A DNA stretch of 7,108 nucleotides from Quadrisphaera sp. (GTDB lineage Bacteria > Actinomycetota > Actinomycetes > Actinomycetales > Quadrisphaeraceae): NCBI GenBank assembly GCA_029258695.1, contig JARIBR010000315.1, positions 1-7,108 of the forward strand, given 5' to 3'. Positions 1 to 5,370 of this stretch are shown here, one piece after another. The notes beneath the pieces are model-generated. The model made no database searches. It saw only the letters and a program-made list of their open reading frames with translations, and was not told where the DNA came from. The translations under genes were made by a program, and so were the position numbers. How positions within the stretch are numbered: the first letter of the stretch is position 1; the number at the start of each line of letters is the position of its first letter.

Positions 1-1709
1 GGGACCACCACCGACGGCACGCCCCGCAGCGCCACCCGTGCGTAGTCCGCCACGGCGTCGACGAAGGCGGCCACGTCGAGCTCGAGGTGCGAGCGCCACG
101 TGCTCGGCCACGGCAGGTAGCCCACCAGGAGCACCACGACGGCCCCCAGCGCGGTGCCGAGGGCCCTGCCGCTGGCGAGGCCGGGCGCGAACCCGCCGCT
201 CATCTCGACGAAGACGAGCACCAGCGGCGTGAGGAAGACGGCCATCAGACCGAAGTTCCGGCTCCTGCCCCACGGCAGGAGGAACCCGAACACGGCGGCT
301 GGCAGCGCCAGCGCCGGGCCCGAGGGGACGAGCAGCAGCACCAGCCCGCCGATCAGGGCACCGACCACGGTGCCGAGGACTCGCTGCACCCCCCGAGCGA
401 ACACGGACCCGAAGTCCGGCTTGAGCACCAGCGCGGCGGTCAGCACCACCAGGTAGCCGTGCTGGGGCAGCGCCGCGAGGGCGACCGCCTGCGCCACGAG
501 GAGCGTGATGACGAGCCGCGCCGCGTAGACCCGCGTCGCAGGACCCGTGATGGCGGACAGCAGCTCCCCGGGACCTCGTCGCCCGTGAGGCAGCCGATCC
601 CTCGCGTCGTCGCGGCCGAGGCTGTGCTCGAGGGCGCTCAACGCCGCGTCGACCAGCTCCGCTCGAGGGCCGGCGCCGCCGCGCCCCCCGCTGGGGTGCG
701 TGCCAGGGCCCGTGCCCGGGCCCGGGACTGGGCGGGGGGCGACGAGGCCGCGGGGAGCGAGGCGGCGGGAGACCACGCGGGCGCGGACGCCCTTGAGCCG
801 GCGCACCACGGCGTCGGCCTCCTCCGGGGGCAGGGGCTCGGCGCCGCACGAGACCAGCGTCGTCACCACTCCGTTCGCACCCTCCAGGATCGTGGTGAGG
901 CGGTCGAGGTCGGAGCGGCGGCCGAAGGAGCGGGCCCGCGCGGCGATCACCGCGTCGTACCCGCGGGCGACGGCCACGGTCGCCGCGGCGTAGGGCCCGC
1001 TGAGCCGTCCGGCGCCCGGCACCTCCCCTGCGCCGGGCTGCGCGCCGGGAACGACACCGGACCCGCGCTCGTGCTCGCGCACGGAGTCGACCAGCGCGTC
1101 GAGGACCGTGGTGACCGCCCTGCGCGGCGCGTCCTCCTGCGGCACGACCACCGTCTGCACCCACGACAGCGCCAGCGCCCACGCGGCTCCGCCCAGGGTC
1201 GCCAGCAGCAGCGGCCCGAGGGGCACGCGGTCGAGCGGCCCGGCACCCACCGCGAGGTAGATGAGCAGCTGGAGCGAGGCGTAGGACAGGTCCGCGCTGA
1301 CCGCGCTGAGCAGCGCGGCGACGACGCCCGCGGCGGCGAGCACGACGAGGGAGCTCGCCGGGTCACCGGAGGTCAGCCGCCCGAGGACGAGCCCACCGGC
1401 GCCCGCGACCACGCCGACACCCATGCGGTAGGCCCGGCGCGTGAAGACCCCACCGCTGTCCCCGCCCGCGCCCAGCCACGCGCCGAGGGCCGCAAGACCG
1501 CCCAGGGCGACCGCGCCGCCGAGGAACCCGACCAGGACGGGGACGGCGACGGACAGGGCCGTGCGCACCATGTCCGCCCACGGCACCGGGGCGTCCCTGG
1601 TGGCCATCACCTCCCCCAACCAGCGGGGCGCCAGGGGCCGGAACGCCTGGACGGGGCGGCGCAGCGCTGCGATGCCCCCGCCACGACCACGACCGCCGCG
1701 TCCGTCCAT
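1..1709 (-). CDS. FUSC-family membrane protein (FUSC-1), C-terminus beyond window
   Basis: An uninterrupted frame of 569 codons runs from ATG at 1709 off the left edge. It aligns almost without gaps to the first ~600 residues of the complete FUSC-2 protein downstream. The N-terminal hydrophobic block (about 51-187) holds several membrane helices, then comes a soluble region (about 190-390) with a Pro/Gly-rich stretch near 325-342. A second hydrophobic block (about 395-533) contains the FUSC_2 signature: KPDFG at 430-434, a conserved Arg, then RVLGT. Family knowledge: such two-block proteins (YccS, AaeB and fusaric acid resistance relatives) sit in the inner membrane and are linked to efflux of aromatic or lipophilic acids; the substrate here is unknown. 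The start is supported by the conserved N-terminus shared with FUSC-2 (PLAPRWL, then PVPWA). There is no clear Shine-Dalgarno; a CATGCT hexamer lies 6 nt upstream. About 155 C-terminal residues should lie outside the window. Identity as FUSC is secure, transport role inferred. Confidence 0.88.
   Translation of the reverse strand, partial: MDGRGGRGRGGGIAALRRPVQAFRPLAPRWLGEVMATRDAPVPWADMVRTALSVAVPVLVGFLGGAVALGGLAALGAWLGAGGDSGGVFTRRAYRMGVGVVAGAGGLVLGRLTSGDPASSLVVLAAAGVVAALLSAVSADLSYASLQLLIYLAVGAGPLDRVPLGPLLLATLGGAAWALALSWVQTVVVPQEDAPRRAVTTVLDALVDSVREHERGSGVVPGAQPGAGEVPGAGRLSGPYAAATVAVARGYDAVIAARARSFGRRSDLDRLTTILEGANGVVTTLVSCGAEPLPPEEADAVVRRLKGVRARVVSRRLAPRGLVAPRPVPGPGTGPGTHPSGGRGGAGPRAELVDAALSALEHSLGRDDARDRLPHGRRGPGELLSAITGPATRVYAARLVITLLVAQAVALAALPQHGYLVVLTAALVLKPDFGSVFARGVQRVLGTVVGALIGGLVLLLVPSGPALALPAAVFGFLLPWGRSRNFGLMAVFLTPLVLVFVEMSGGFAPGLASGRALGTALGAVVVLLVGYLPWPSTWRSHLELDVAAFVDAVADYARVALRGVPSVVV
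403..442. repeat. Direct repeat within FUSC-1, matches 3067-3106 in FUSC-2
   Basis: This 40-bp stretch matches 3067-3106 at 39 of 40 positions, in the same orientation. It encodes the strongly conserved TAALVLKPDFG core of the second FUSC block in both paralogues. It reflects gene duplication plus purifying selection (or gene conversion) and is long enough to support recombination between the two genes. Confidence 0.8.
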
Positions 1710-1787
1710 GGGCAGAGCATGGCGGGGAGCACCTCGGCGCGCACCGAGACGGTCGGTCCCGGGCCCATCGTGCCTGCCGGTCCGGCC
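1710..1787 (-). promoter_or_regulatory. Gap upstream of FUSC-1 with a possible -10 hexamer (1716-1721)
   Basis: Short non-coding gap between the stop of the relic's C-terminal frame (1788-1790) and the FUSC-1 start. Read on the minus strand, CATGCT ends 6 nt before the ATG, where a leaderless promoter's -10 would lie. It deviates from TANNNT at the first base and no convincing -35 is seen. No terminator hairpin with a T-run is visible. Confidence 0.25.
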
Positions 1788-2307
1788 TCAGGGCGTCGGC
1801 GCCGCGCTGGCTCGGGGACCCGGCACGGGCCCGGGGGTGGAGGGTGCGCTGCCGACCATCGGCCGCCGGGCTCCCCGCAGGTCCTCAGCCACCACCGCCG
1901 GCGGTCCCCCGCTCGGCAGCCCGAGGTCCTCGGGCTCGCTCGACGAGCAGGCTGGTCCCCACCTCGAAGCTCACCGCGCTGAACGCCGCCATCGCCGCGT
2001 CCACGGGCGCGCGGGCCTCACGGACGTCGTCGCTCGCGGGCACCGGTGTGCCGGCTCCGGGGCGCTCGGCGTCGGTGCGGTCCTTGGCGGGACGGCGCAC
2101 GACGTCGGCCCGGGCCACCCGCAGACGTGGGACCAGCTCGTCGGCGTGGTCGCGGTCGAGGGTCTGCGCGGAGCGCGCGAGCAGGCTCGTCGCCACGCCG
2201 TTGGCCGCGTCGAGCACGAGCAGCGAGGCCGCGGCGTCGGAGGCGGTCAGCCGCCCGAGGACGAGGCCGACGACGTTGGCCACCACCCCGAGGCTCGTGC
2301 TGGTCAC
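1788..2307 (-). pseudogene. Decayed FUSC relic, internally deleted and frameshifted
   Basis: A remnant of a FUSC gene wedged between two intact copies. In transcription order it retains: (1) a piece equal to residues ~98-125 of FUSC-1, sharing LVLGRLT and one hydrophobic helix; (2) a jump to the soluble linker region, where VLDAANGVA matches FUSC-2 residues 317-325; (3) after a motif like PVDAA, a jump over the entire second membrane block to the C-terminal tail, where VAEDLR followed by ARR and MVG matches FUSC-2 residues 709-722. The tail is in a different frame from the upstream part; the shift lies near 1925. The tail frame ends at a TGA at 1788-1790. Both membrane domains are essentially gone: about 520 bp remain of an expected ~2.2 kb. 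I read it as a pseudogene left by recombination between tandem copies. Part of it still reads as a 140-codon open frame. Confidence 0.62.
1885..2307 (-). CDS. 140-residue open frame inside the FUSC relic; expression uncertain
   Basis: This frame starts at a GTG whose last bases overlap the TGA stop of FUSC-2 (GTGA, 2304-2307), so it could be translated by coupling. The product would have one N-terminal hydrophobic segment (about 6-30), the soluble FUSC linker-like segment (about 31-75) and a divergent tail ending in TAGGGG. The last ~20 residues are out of frame with respect to the FUSC homology, as expected if the frame merely survived by chance in GC-rich DNA. It could be a tolerated remnant or a small soluble FUSC-derived protein; I favour remnant. 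Confidence 0.3.
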   Translation of the reverse strand: MTSTSLGVVANVVGLVLGRLTASDAAASLLVLDAANGVATSLLARSAQTLDRDHADELVPRLRVARADVVRRPAKDRTDAERPGAGTPVPASDDVREARAPVDAAMAAFSAVSFEVGTSLLVERARGPRAAERGTAGGGG

Positions 2308-4478
2308 CCGTGCCCGACCATCGTGCGCCGGGCCGCCCGCAGGTCCTCCGCCACGTCCGCGAGCGGGCCGCTGCTCGGGAGCTGGACGTCAGCGGGCTCA
2401 CGGCCGGCGCGGACCGCTGCAGCCAGCTCCCCCAACCATGCGCAGACCGCGGCCGCGTCGTCGCGCCCCCCGAGGTCCACGCCGCGCTCGCGGGCGCCCA
2501 CCGCGAGGATCGAGACGTCGCGGAGGTCATCCACCGCCTGCCCCAGCGACGTGATGAGCGGGAACCACGCCGAGGACGCCTGCGCAGCCCGCGTCGGCTC
2601 GGCCAGGGCCGCCTGCAGCCGGGCCCGCGCGTCGGTCAGCGCACCCTGTGCGCGCCGCCGCGCCGGGGCCACCACCGAGGGCCCCTCCGTCAGCGCGACC
2701 GCGGCGTAGTCCGCGAGGGCGTCGACGAGCGTGGCGACGTCCTCGGGCATCCGCGAGCGCCACGTGCCCGGCCACGCGAGGTAGCCGACGAGCAGGACGA
2801 CGCCCGCGCCGATGACGCTGTCGAGCACCCTCGCGCCGACGAGGCCGGCGGGCACGTCGGCGCTGAGCTCGACGAAGACGAGCACCAGGGGGGTGAGGAA
2901 CGTCGACATGAGCCCGTAGTTGCGGCTGTCCCCCAGCGGCAGGAGGAAGCCGAGGACCGCGACGGGCAGGACGATCCACGGTCCGTCGGGGGTGAGCACG
3001 AGCACCATCGCGCCGAGCGCAGCCCCGGCGGCGGTGCCGAGCACCCGCTGCAGGCCGCGCGCGAAGACGGACCCGAAGTCGGGCTTGAGCACCAGCGCGG
3101 CGGTCATGAGCACCCAGTAGGACCGCTCCACGGGCAGCAGCAGGGCCACCGCCTGGGCGGCGAGGAGGGTCGTGATGAGCCGGAGGGCGTAGCGCCTGGT
3201 CGTCGGCCCGGCGACGAGGGTGCGGAGGTCGCGCCGCTGCCACCGCCCCGACCACGGGGAGCGCTCGATCGACTCGGCCGCCGCCGCCCGCTCCAGGGAC
3301 GTCGTCGCCGCGTCGACCGGCCGCTCGTCGGCCGAGGGTTCCTCGCCGGGCCCGTAGCGGGGCTGGAGCGGGTGGCGCACGGCCTGGAAGCGCTGGACGG
3401 CCGGGGCGCGGACGACGCGCGCGCGCACCGCCTCGATCCGGCGCACGAGCACGTCGGCGTCGTCGTCCGGCAGGCGTGCCGCCCGCGGGGAGAGCAGGCT
3501 CGCCGCGACGCCGTTGGCGGCGTCGAGCACCGCGGCGAGGCGGTCGAGGTCGCGGCGCGGACCGACGGAGCGGGAGCGGGCCGCCACCACGGCGTCGTAG
3601 GCGTGGGCCAGCGCCGCCGTGGCCCCGGCGCGGGGACCCTCGAGCCGGCGGGTCAGGACGACCCCCTCGCTGGCGTGAGGCGCCTCGCTCGCGGGGTCGT
3701 CCTCCGTGGCCGGCTCCGCTGCGTCGTCGCGCCCCGGTCCCCGGGAGCCACCGTCGCCGTCGCCCTCGCCGTCACCGTCACCGTCGCCGTCGCCGGGGTC
3801 ACCGTCACCGGGGTCACCGCCGTCGGCGTCGCGACGGCGCTGGGTCGTGACGACCAGCAGCAGCGCGTCGAGCACCGCGGCCACCGCCCGCCGCGGGACG
3901 TCGCCCTGCGGCCGCACCAGGGTCAGCACCCAGGACATCGCCAGCGCCCAGCCCGCTCCCGCCAGCGAGGCGAGCACCAGGCGCTCCGGCGGCACCTCCG
4001 CCAGGGGCCCGGCCCCGATGGCGAAGTAGATGAGCAGCTGGAGCCCGGCGTTGGACAGGTCCGCGCTCACCGCGCTCATCACGGCGGAGACCGCGGCGAC
4101 CACGGCGAGCACCACGAACCAGGACGTCACGTCCTGCGACGACGCGGTCCCCAGCAGCATGCCGACGACGCCGGCGAGCGTCGCGACGCCCATCGACCAC
4201 CCCCGCCGGACGAAGGCTCCCCCGCCGTCACAGCTCGCCGCCAGCCACGCCCCCAGCGCCAGGAGCCCCGCGAGCGCGACGTCACCGACGAGGAAACCCG
4301 CCAGCACCGGCACGGTGACGGAGACGGCGTGGCGGACCATCTCGGCCCAGGGCACCGGGGTGTCGTTCGAGGCCATCACCTGCGCGAGCCACCGCGGCGC
4401 CAGCGGGCTGAAGGCCCGCACGGGGTGGCGCAGCACCGCCCACCGCTCACCGGGGCGGCGAGCGCCGCGACTGCTCAT
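2304..4478 (-). CDS. FUSC-family membrane protein (FUSC-2), complete
   Basis: Complete 724-residue inner-membrane protein of the FUSC (fusaric acid resistance protein-like) family, a predicted exporter of aromatic or lipophilic acids. The N-terminal hydrophobic block spans about 51-187. A soluble linker (about 190-425) includes an extreme Asp/Gly tract at 217-243. The second hydrophobic block (about 428-570) carries KPDFG at 465-469 and RVLGT at 478-482, the core FUSC_2 signature. A soluble, mostly helical tail follows, with VAEDLR near the end. It aligns co-linearly with FUSC-1; over residues 17-60 about 31 of 44 positions are identical. It lies 60 bp downstream of the TetR gene on the same strand, so co-transcription is likely, although a CATCCT hexamer 6 nt upstream of the ATG allows its own leaderless promoter. 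No Shine-Dalgarno is visible. The conserved PLAPRWL segment supports this start over the internal Met at residue 35. Substrate unknown. Confidence 0.9.
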   Translation of the reverse strand: MSSRGARRPGERWAVLRHPVRAFSPLAPRWLAQVMASNDTPVPWAEMVRHAVSVTVPVLAGFLVGDVALAGLLALGAWLAASCDGGGAFVRRGWSMGVATLAGVVGMLLGTASSQDVTSWFVVLAVVAAVSAVMSAVSADLSNAGLQLLIYFAIGAGPLAEVPPERLVLASLAGAGWALAMSWVLTLVRPQGDVPRRAVAAVLDALLLVVTTQRRRDADGGDPGDGDPGDGDGDGDGEGDGDGGSRGPGRDDAAEPATEDDPASEAPHASEGVVLTRRLEGPRAGATAALAHAYDAVVAARSRSVGPRRDLDRLAAVLDAANGVAASLLSPRAARLPDDDADVLVRRIEAVRARVVRAPAVQRFQAVRHPLQPRYGPGEEPSADERPVDAATTSLERAAAAESIERSPWSGRWQRRDLRTLVAGPTTRRYALRLITTLLAAQAVALLLPVERSYWVLMTAALVLKPDFGSVFARGLQRVLGTAAGAALGAMVLVLTPDGPWIVLPVAVLGFLLPLGDSRNYGLMSTFLTPLVLVFVELSADVPAGLVGARVLDSVIGAGVVLLVGYLAWPGTWRSRMPEDVATLVDALADYAAVALTEGPSVVAPARRRAQGALTDARARLQAALAEPTRAAQASSAWFPLITSLGQAVDDLRDVSILAVGARERGVDLGGRDDAAAVCAWLGELAAAVRAGREPADVQLPSSGPLADVAEDLRAARRTMVGHG
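3067..3106. repeat. Direct repeat within FUSC-2, partner of 403-442
   Basis: Second member of the 40-bp direct repeat (39/40 identity) shared by the two FUSC genes; it encodes the ALVLKPDFG core. The two copies are about 2.66 kb apart, so recombination between them would delete the relic and fuse the two genes into one. Confidence 0.8.
3750..3830. repeat. Hexameric low-complexity tract encoding Asp/Gly repeat in FUSC-2
   Basis: Imperfect tandem hexamers of the type CCGTCG / CCGTCA, interrupted by CCGGGGTCA units, on the plus strand. On the coding strand they give residues 217-243 of FUSC-2, nearly all Asp and Gly in alternation with a few Pro and one Glu. FUSC-1 has a shorter, non-acidic, Gly/Pro-containing linker at this point, so the tract is an expansion specific to FUSC-2, probably by replication slippage. 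Confidence 0.8.
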
Positions 4479-4512
4479 GGCGGAAGGATGACCGCGAGGG
4501 AGCCCGGTCGCC

Positions 4513-4524
4513 CGGTGATCACCG
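4513..4524. promoter_or_regulatory. 12-bp perfect palindrome between TetR and FUSC-2
   Basis: CGGTGATCACCG is a perfect palindrome in the 60-bp gap, 35 bp upstream of the FUSC-2 start. It has no loop, so it is a poor terminator stem and better suited to a dimeric DNA-binding protein. Its half CGGTGA also occurs at 5292-5297 in the TetR-P450 gap, opposite TCACCG at 5274-5279. Binding by the local TetR protein is only a guess, and such GC-rich half-sites are common by chance. Confidence 0.3.
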
Positions 4525-4538
4525 CAGGAGGCGCTGCG

Positions 4539-5219
4539 TCAGGGCGCCGGCTCGGTGACCCCCAGCAGCAGCGGTGGCAGGGCGAGGCGGTCGAGGCGGC
4601 CGTAGGGCACCGACGCCGGGTCGACGAGGGACTGCGCGACACCGCCGTCGTGCACCGCGAGCACCAGGCGCGCCAGGTCGTCCTCGGTGATGACCAGACG
4701 CCGCCCCGCGCGCACCAGCGCCGCCGCCAGCACGGGCCCGAGCCGCGCGCGCAGCGCCTCCTGGTGGGCGGCGAGGCGCTCGCGAGCCGCGGGGTTGCGC
4801 GCCGCGACGAGGACCTGCTCCGAGGAGACCACCCACCACGCCCTCTCCGCCGCCCCGGCAGCCAGGACGGTCTCCACCGCGGCATCGACGACCGCGTCCA
4901 GCGGCTCGGTCGCCGGGCGCCCGCCCAGCGCCTCGACCGCGGCCTCGACCCGCTCGAGGAGCACGGCGGCCTGGCGGTCGAACAGCGCGAGGAACAGCTC
5001 CTCCAGGGAGGAGAAGTTGGAGTAGAAGGCGCCGCGGGTGAAGCCGGCGGCGTCGCAGACCGCCTCCACCGTGGCGGCGCCGAGGCCGTCGGCGGCGAAG
5101 ACCTCGAACGCCGCGTCCAGCAGCCGCTCGCGGGTGGCGGCGCGCCGGCGCGTCGGACGGGGACGGGGCTGCTCGGCGTCCGCGTCGGCGTCGGCGTCGG
5201 CGTCGGGTGCAGCGCTCAC
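4539..5219 (-). CDS. TetR/AcrR-family transcriptional repressor
   Basis: 226-residue one-component regulator. The N-terminal TetR helix-turn-helix spans about 30-77: RERLLDAAFEVFAADG is the first helix, ATVEAVCDAAGFTRGAFY the helix-turn-helix, and NFSSLEELF the following segment. The rest (about 85-226) is the variable helical ligand-binding and dimerisation domain; length is normal for the family. An acidic Asp-Ala repeat (residues 6-15) precedes the DNA-binding domain and is unusual. The start is GTG with no Shine-Dalgarno, but TAGCGT lies exactly 6 nt upstream, consistent with leaderless mRNA. The gene diverges from the CYP102-like P450 and is followed on its own strand by FUSC-2. Known parallels: Bm3R1 and FatR are TetR-family repressors adjacent to CYP102 genes in Priestia megaterium and Bacillus subtilis, responding to fatty acids and related compounds. 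I infer control of the P450, itself and possibly the FUSC genes; the ligand is unknown. Confidence 0.92.
   Translation of the reverse strand: MSAAPDADADADADAEQPRPRPTRRRAATRERLLDAAFEVFAADGLGAATVEAVCDAAGFTRGAFYSNFSSLEELFLALFDRQAAVLLERVEAAVEALGGRPATEPLDAVVDAAVETVLAAGAAERAWWVVSSEQVLVAARNPAARERLAAHQEALRARLGPVLAAALVRAGRRLVITEDDLARLVLAVHDGGVAQSLVDPASVPYGRLDRLALPPLLLGVTEPAP
5175..5204. repeat. GGCGTC hexamer x5 at the TetR N-terminus
   Basis: Five tandem hexamers, GGCGTC with one CGCGTC variant, encode the alternating Asp-Ala stretch at residues 6-15 of the TetR protein. Each copy adds two codons, so copy-number change would lengthen or shorten the acidic arm without a frameshift. Confidence 0.8.
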
Positions 5220-5225
5220 CTGAGC

Positions 5226-5231
5226 ACGCTA
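5226..5231 (-). promoter_or_regulatory. Candidate -10 of TetR gene (TAGCGT), leaderless
   Basis: Read on the minus strand, TAGCGT fits TANNNT and ends 6 nt before the GTG start, so transcription would begin at or next to the start codon. A matching -35 is weak (TACGCA 17 bp further upstream, 3 of 6 to TTGACA). The absence of any Shine-Dalgarno agrees with leaderless initiation. Confidence 0.4.
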
Positions 5232-5257
5232 CGCGGCGGGGCGCCCGCTGCGTAGCG
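5227..5257. promoter_or_regulatory. 8-bp-arm inverted repeat over the TetR promoter
   Basis: CGCTACGC (5227-5234) and GCGTAGCG (5250-5257) are perfect inverted arms around a 15-nt centre that itself contains the palindrome GGGCGCCC (5239-5246). The arms overlap the candidate -10 and the weak -35 of the TetR gene, so a dimer bound here would block its transcription. If the TetR message is leaderless this lies outside the mRNA and acts as DNA, not as an RNA hairpin. A candidate autoregulatory operator. Confidence 0.4.
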
Positions 5258-5272
5258 GGTCGCCGCGCCGGC

Positions 5273-5298
5273 GTCACCGTGCGCGCAGATCCGGTGAC
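5273..5298. promoter_or_regulatory. Inverted repeat GTCACCG / CGGTGAC upstream of P450 promoter
   Basis: Seven-base arms at 5273-5279 and 5292-5298 are separated by 12 nt. The right arm is also part of CCGGT-G-ACCGG (5291-5301). It lies just upstream of the P450 -10 hexamer, where a -35 or a regulator site would be. No good TTGACA-like -35 is visible here, which hints at dependence on an activator or simply a weak promoter. Confidence 0.3.
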
Positions 5299-5303
5299 CG
5301 GAG

Positions 5304-5309
5304 TAGAGT
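5304..5309 (+). promoter_or_regulatory. Candidate -10 of the P450 gene (TAGAGT)
   Basis: TAGAGT is an exact fit to TAG-Pu-Pu-T, the usual housekeeping -10 in streptomycete-like actinomycetes. Transcription would start near 5316, giving a leader of about 55 nt. The -35 position (around 5281-5287) is GC-rich and does not match TTGAC. Confidence 0.42.
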
Positions 5310-5331
5310 TTCGATACATCAGTGCATCCAA
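5310..5331. promoter_or_regulatory. 22-bp imperfect palindrome, candidate TetR operator for the P450 gene
   Basis: Half-sites TTCGATACA (5310-5318) and TGCATCCAA (5323-5331) surround a TCAG centre (5319-5322). Seven of nine positions are complementary between the arms. Its local composition is clearly more A/T-rich than the surroundings, and its size is typical of TetR-family operators. It starts directly after the TAGAGT hexamer and covers the expected transcription start, the classic position for repression. Assignment to the neighbouring TetR protein is inferred from context. Confidence 0.5.
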
Positions 5332-5361
5332 CGCGTCCGCGCATCGTCGCCGTCCCACCCC

Positions 5362-5366
5362 GAGGA
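5362..5366 (+). promoter_or_regulatory. Ribosome binding site of the P450 gene (GAGGA)
   Basis: GAGGA ends 4 nt before GTG 5371. It decides the start in favour of 5371 over the second in-frame GTG at 5383, whose spacing would be too long. It is the only recognisable Shine-Dalgarno among the gene starts in the window. Confidence 0.6.
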
Positions 5367-5370
5367 TCTC

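Noticed and set aside
1816..1838. G/C-rich symmetric runs in the relic tail and in the FUSC-1 Pro/Gly linker (about 690-730)
   Set aside because: They are explained by Pro/Gly/Arg codons in very GC-rich DNA and lack a consistent stem-loop or motif.
87..1982. A 631-codon open frame on the plus strand across FUSC-1 and the relic
   Set aside because: Antisense shadow; it crosses two separate homology-supported units and shows no domain of its own.
4479..4538. Transcription terminator between TetR and FUSC-2
   Set aside because: The only symmetric element is a loopless 12-bp palindrome with no T-run, so it does not resemble an intrinsic terminator.
2046..5255. A 1069-codon open frame on the plus strand across FUSC-2 and TetR
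   Set aside because: Antisense shadow of well-supported minus-strand genes; the translation is Arg/Pro/His/Asp-rich low complexity with no family features.
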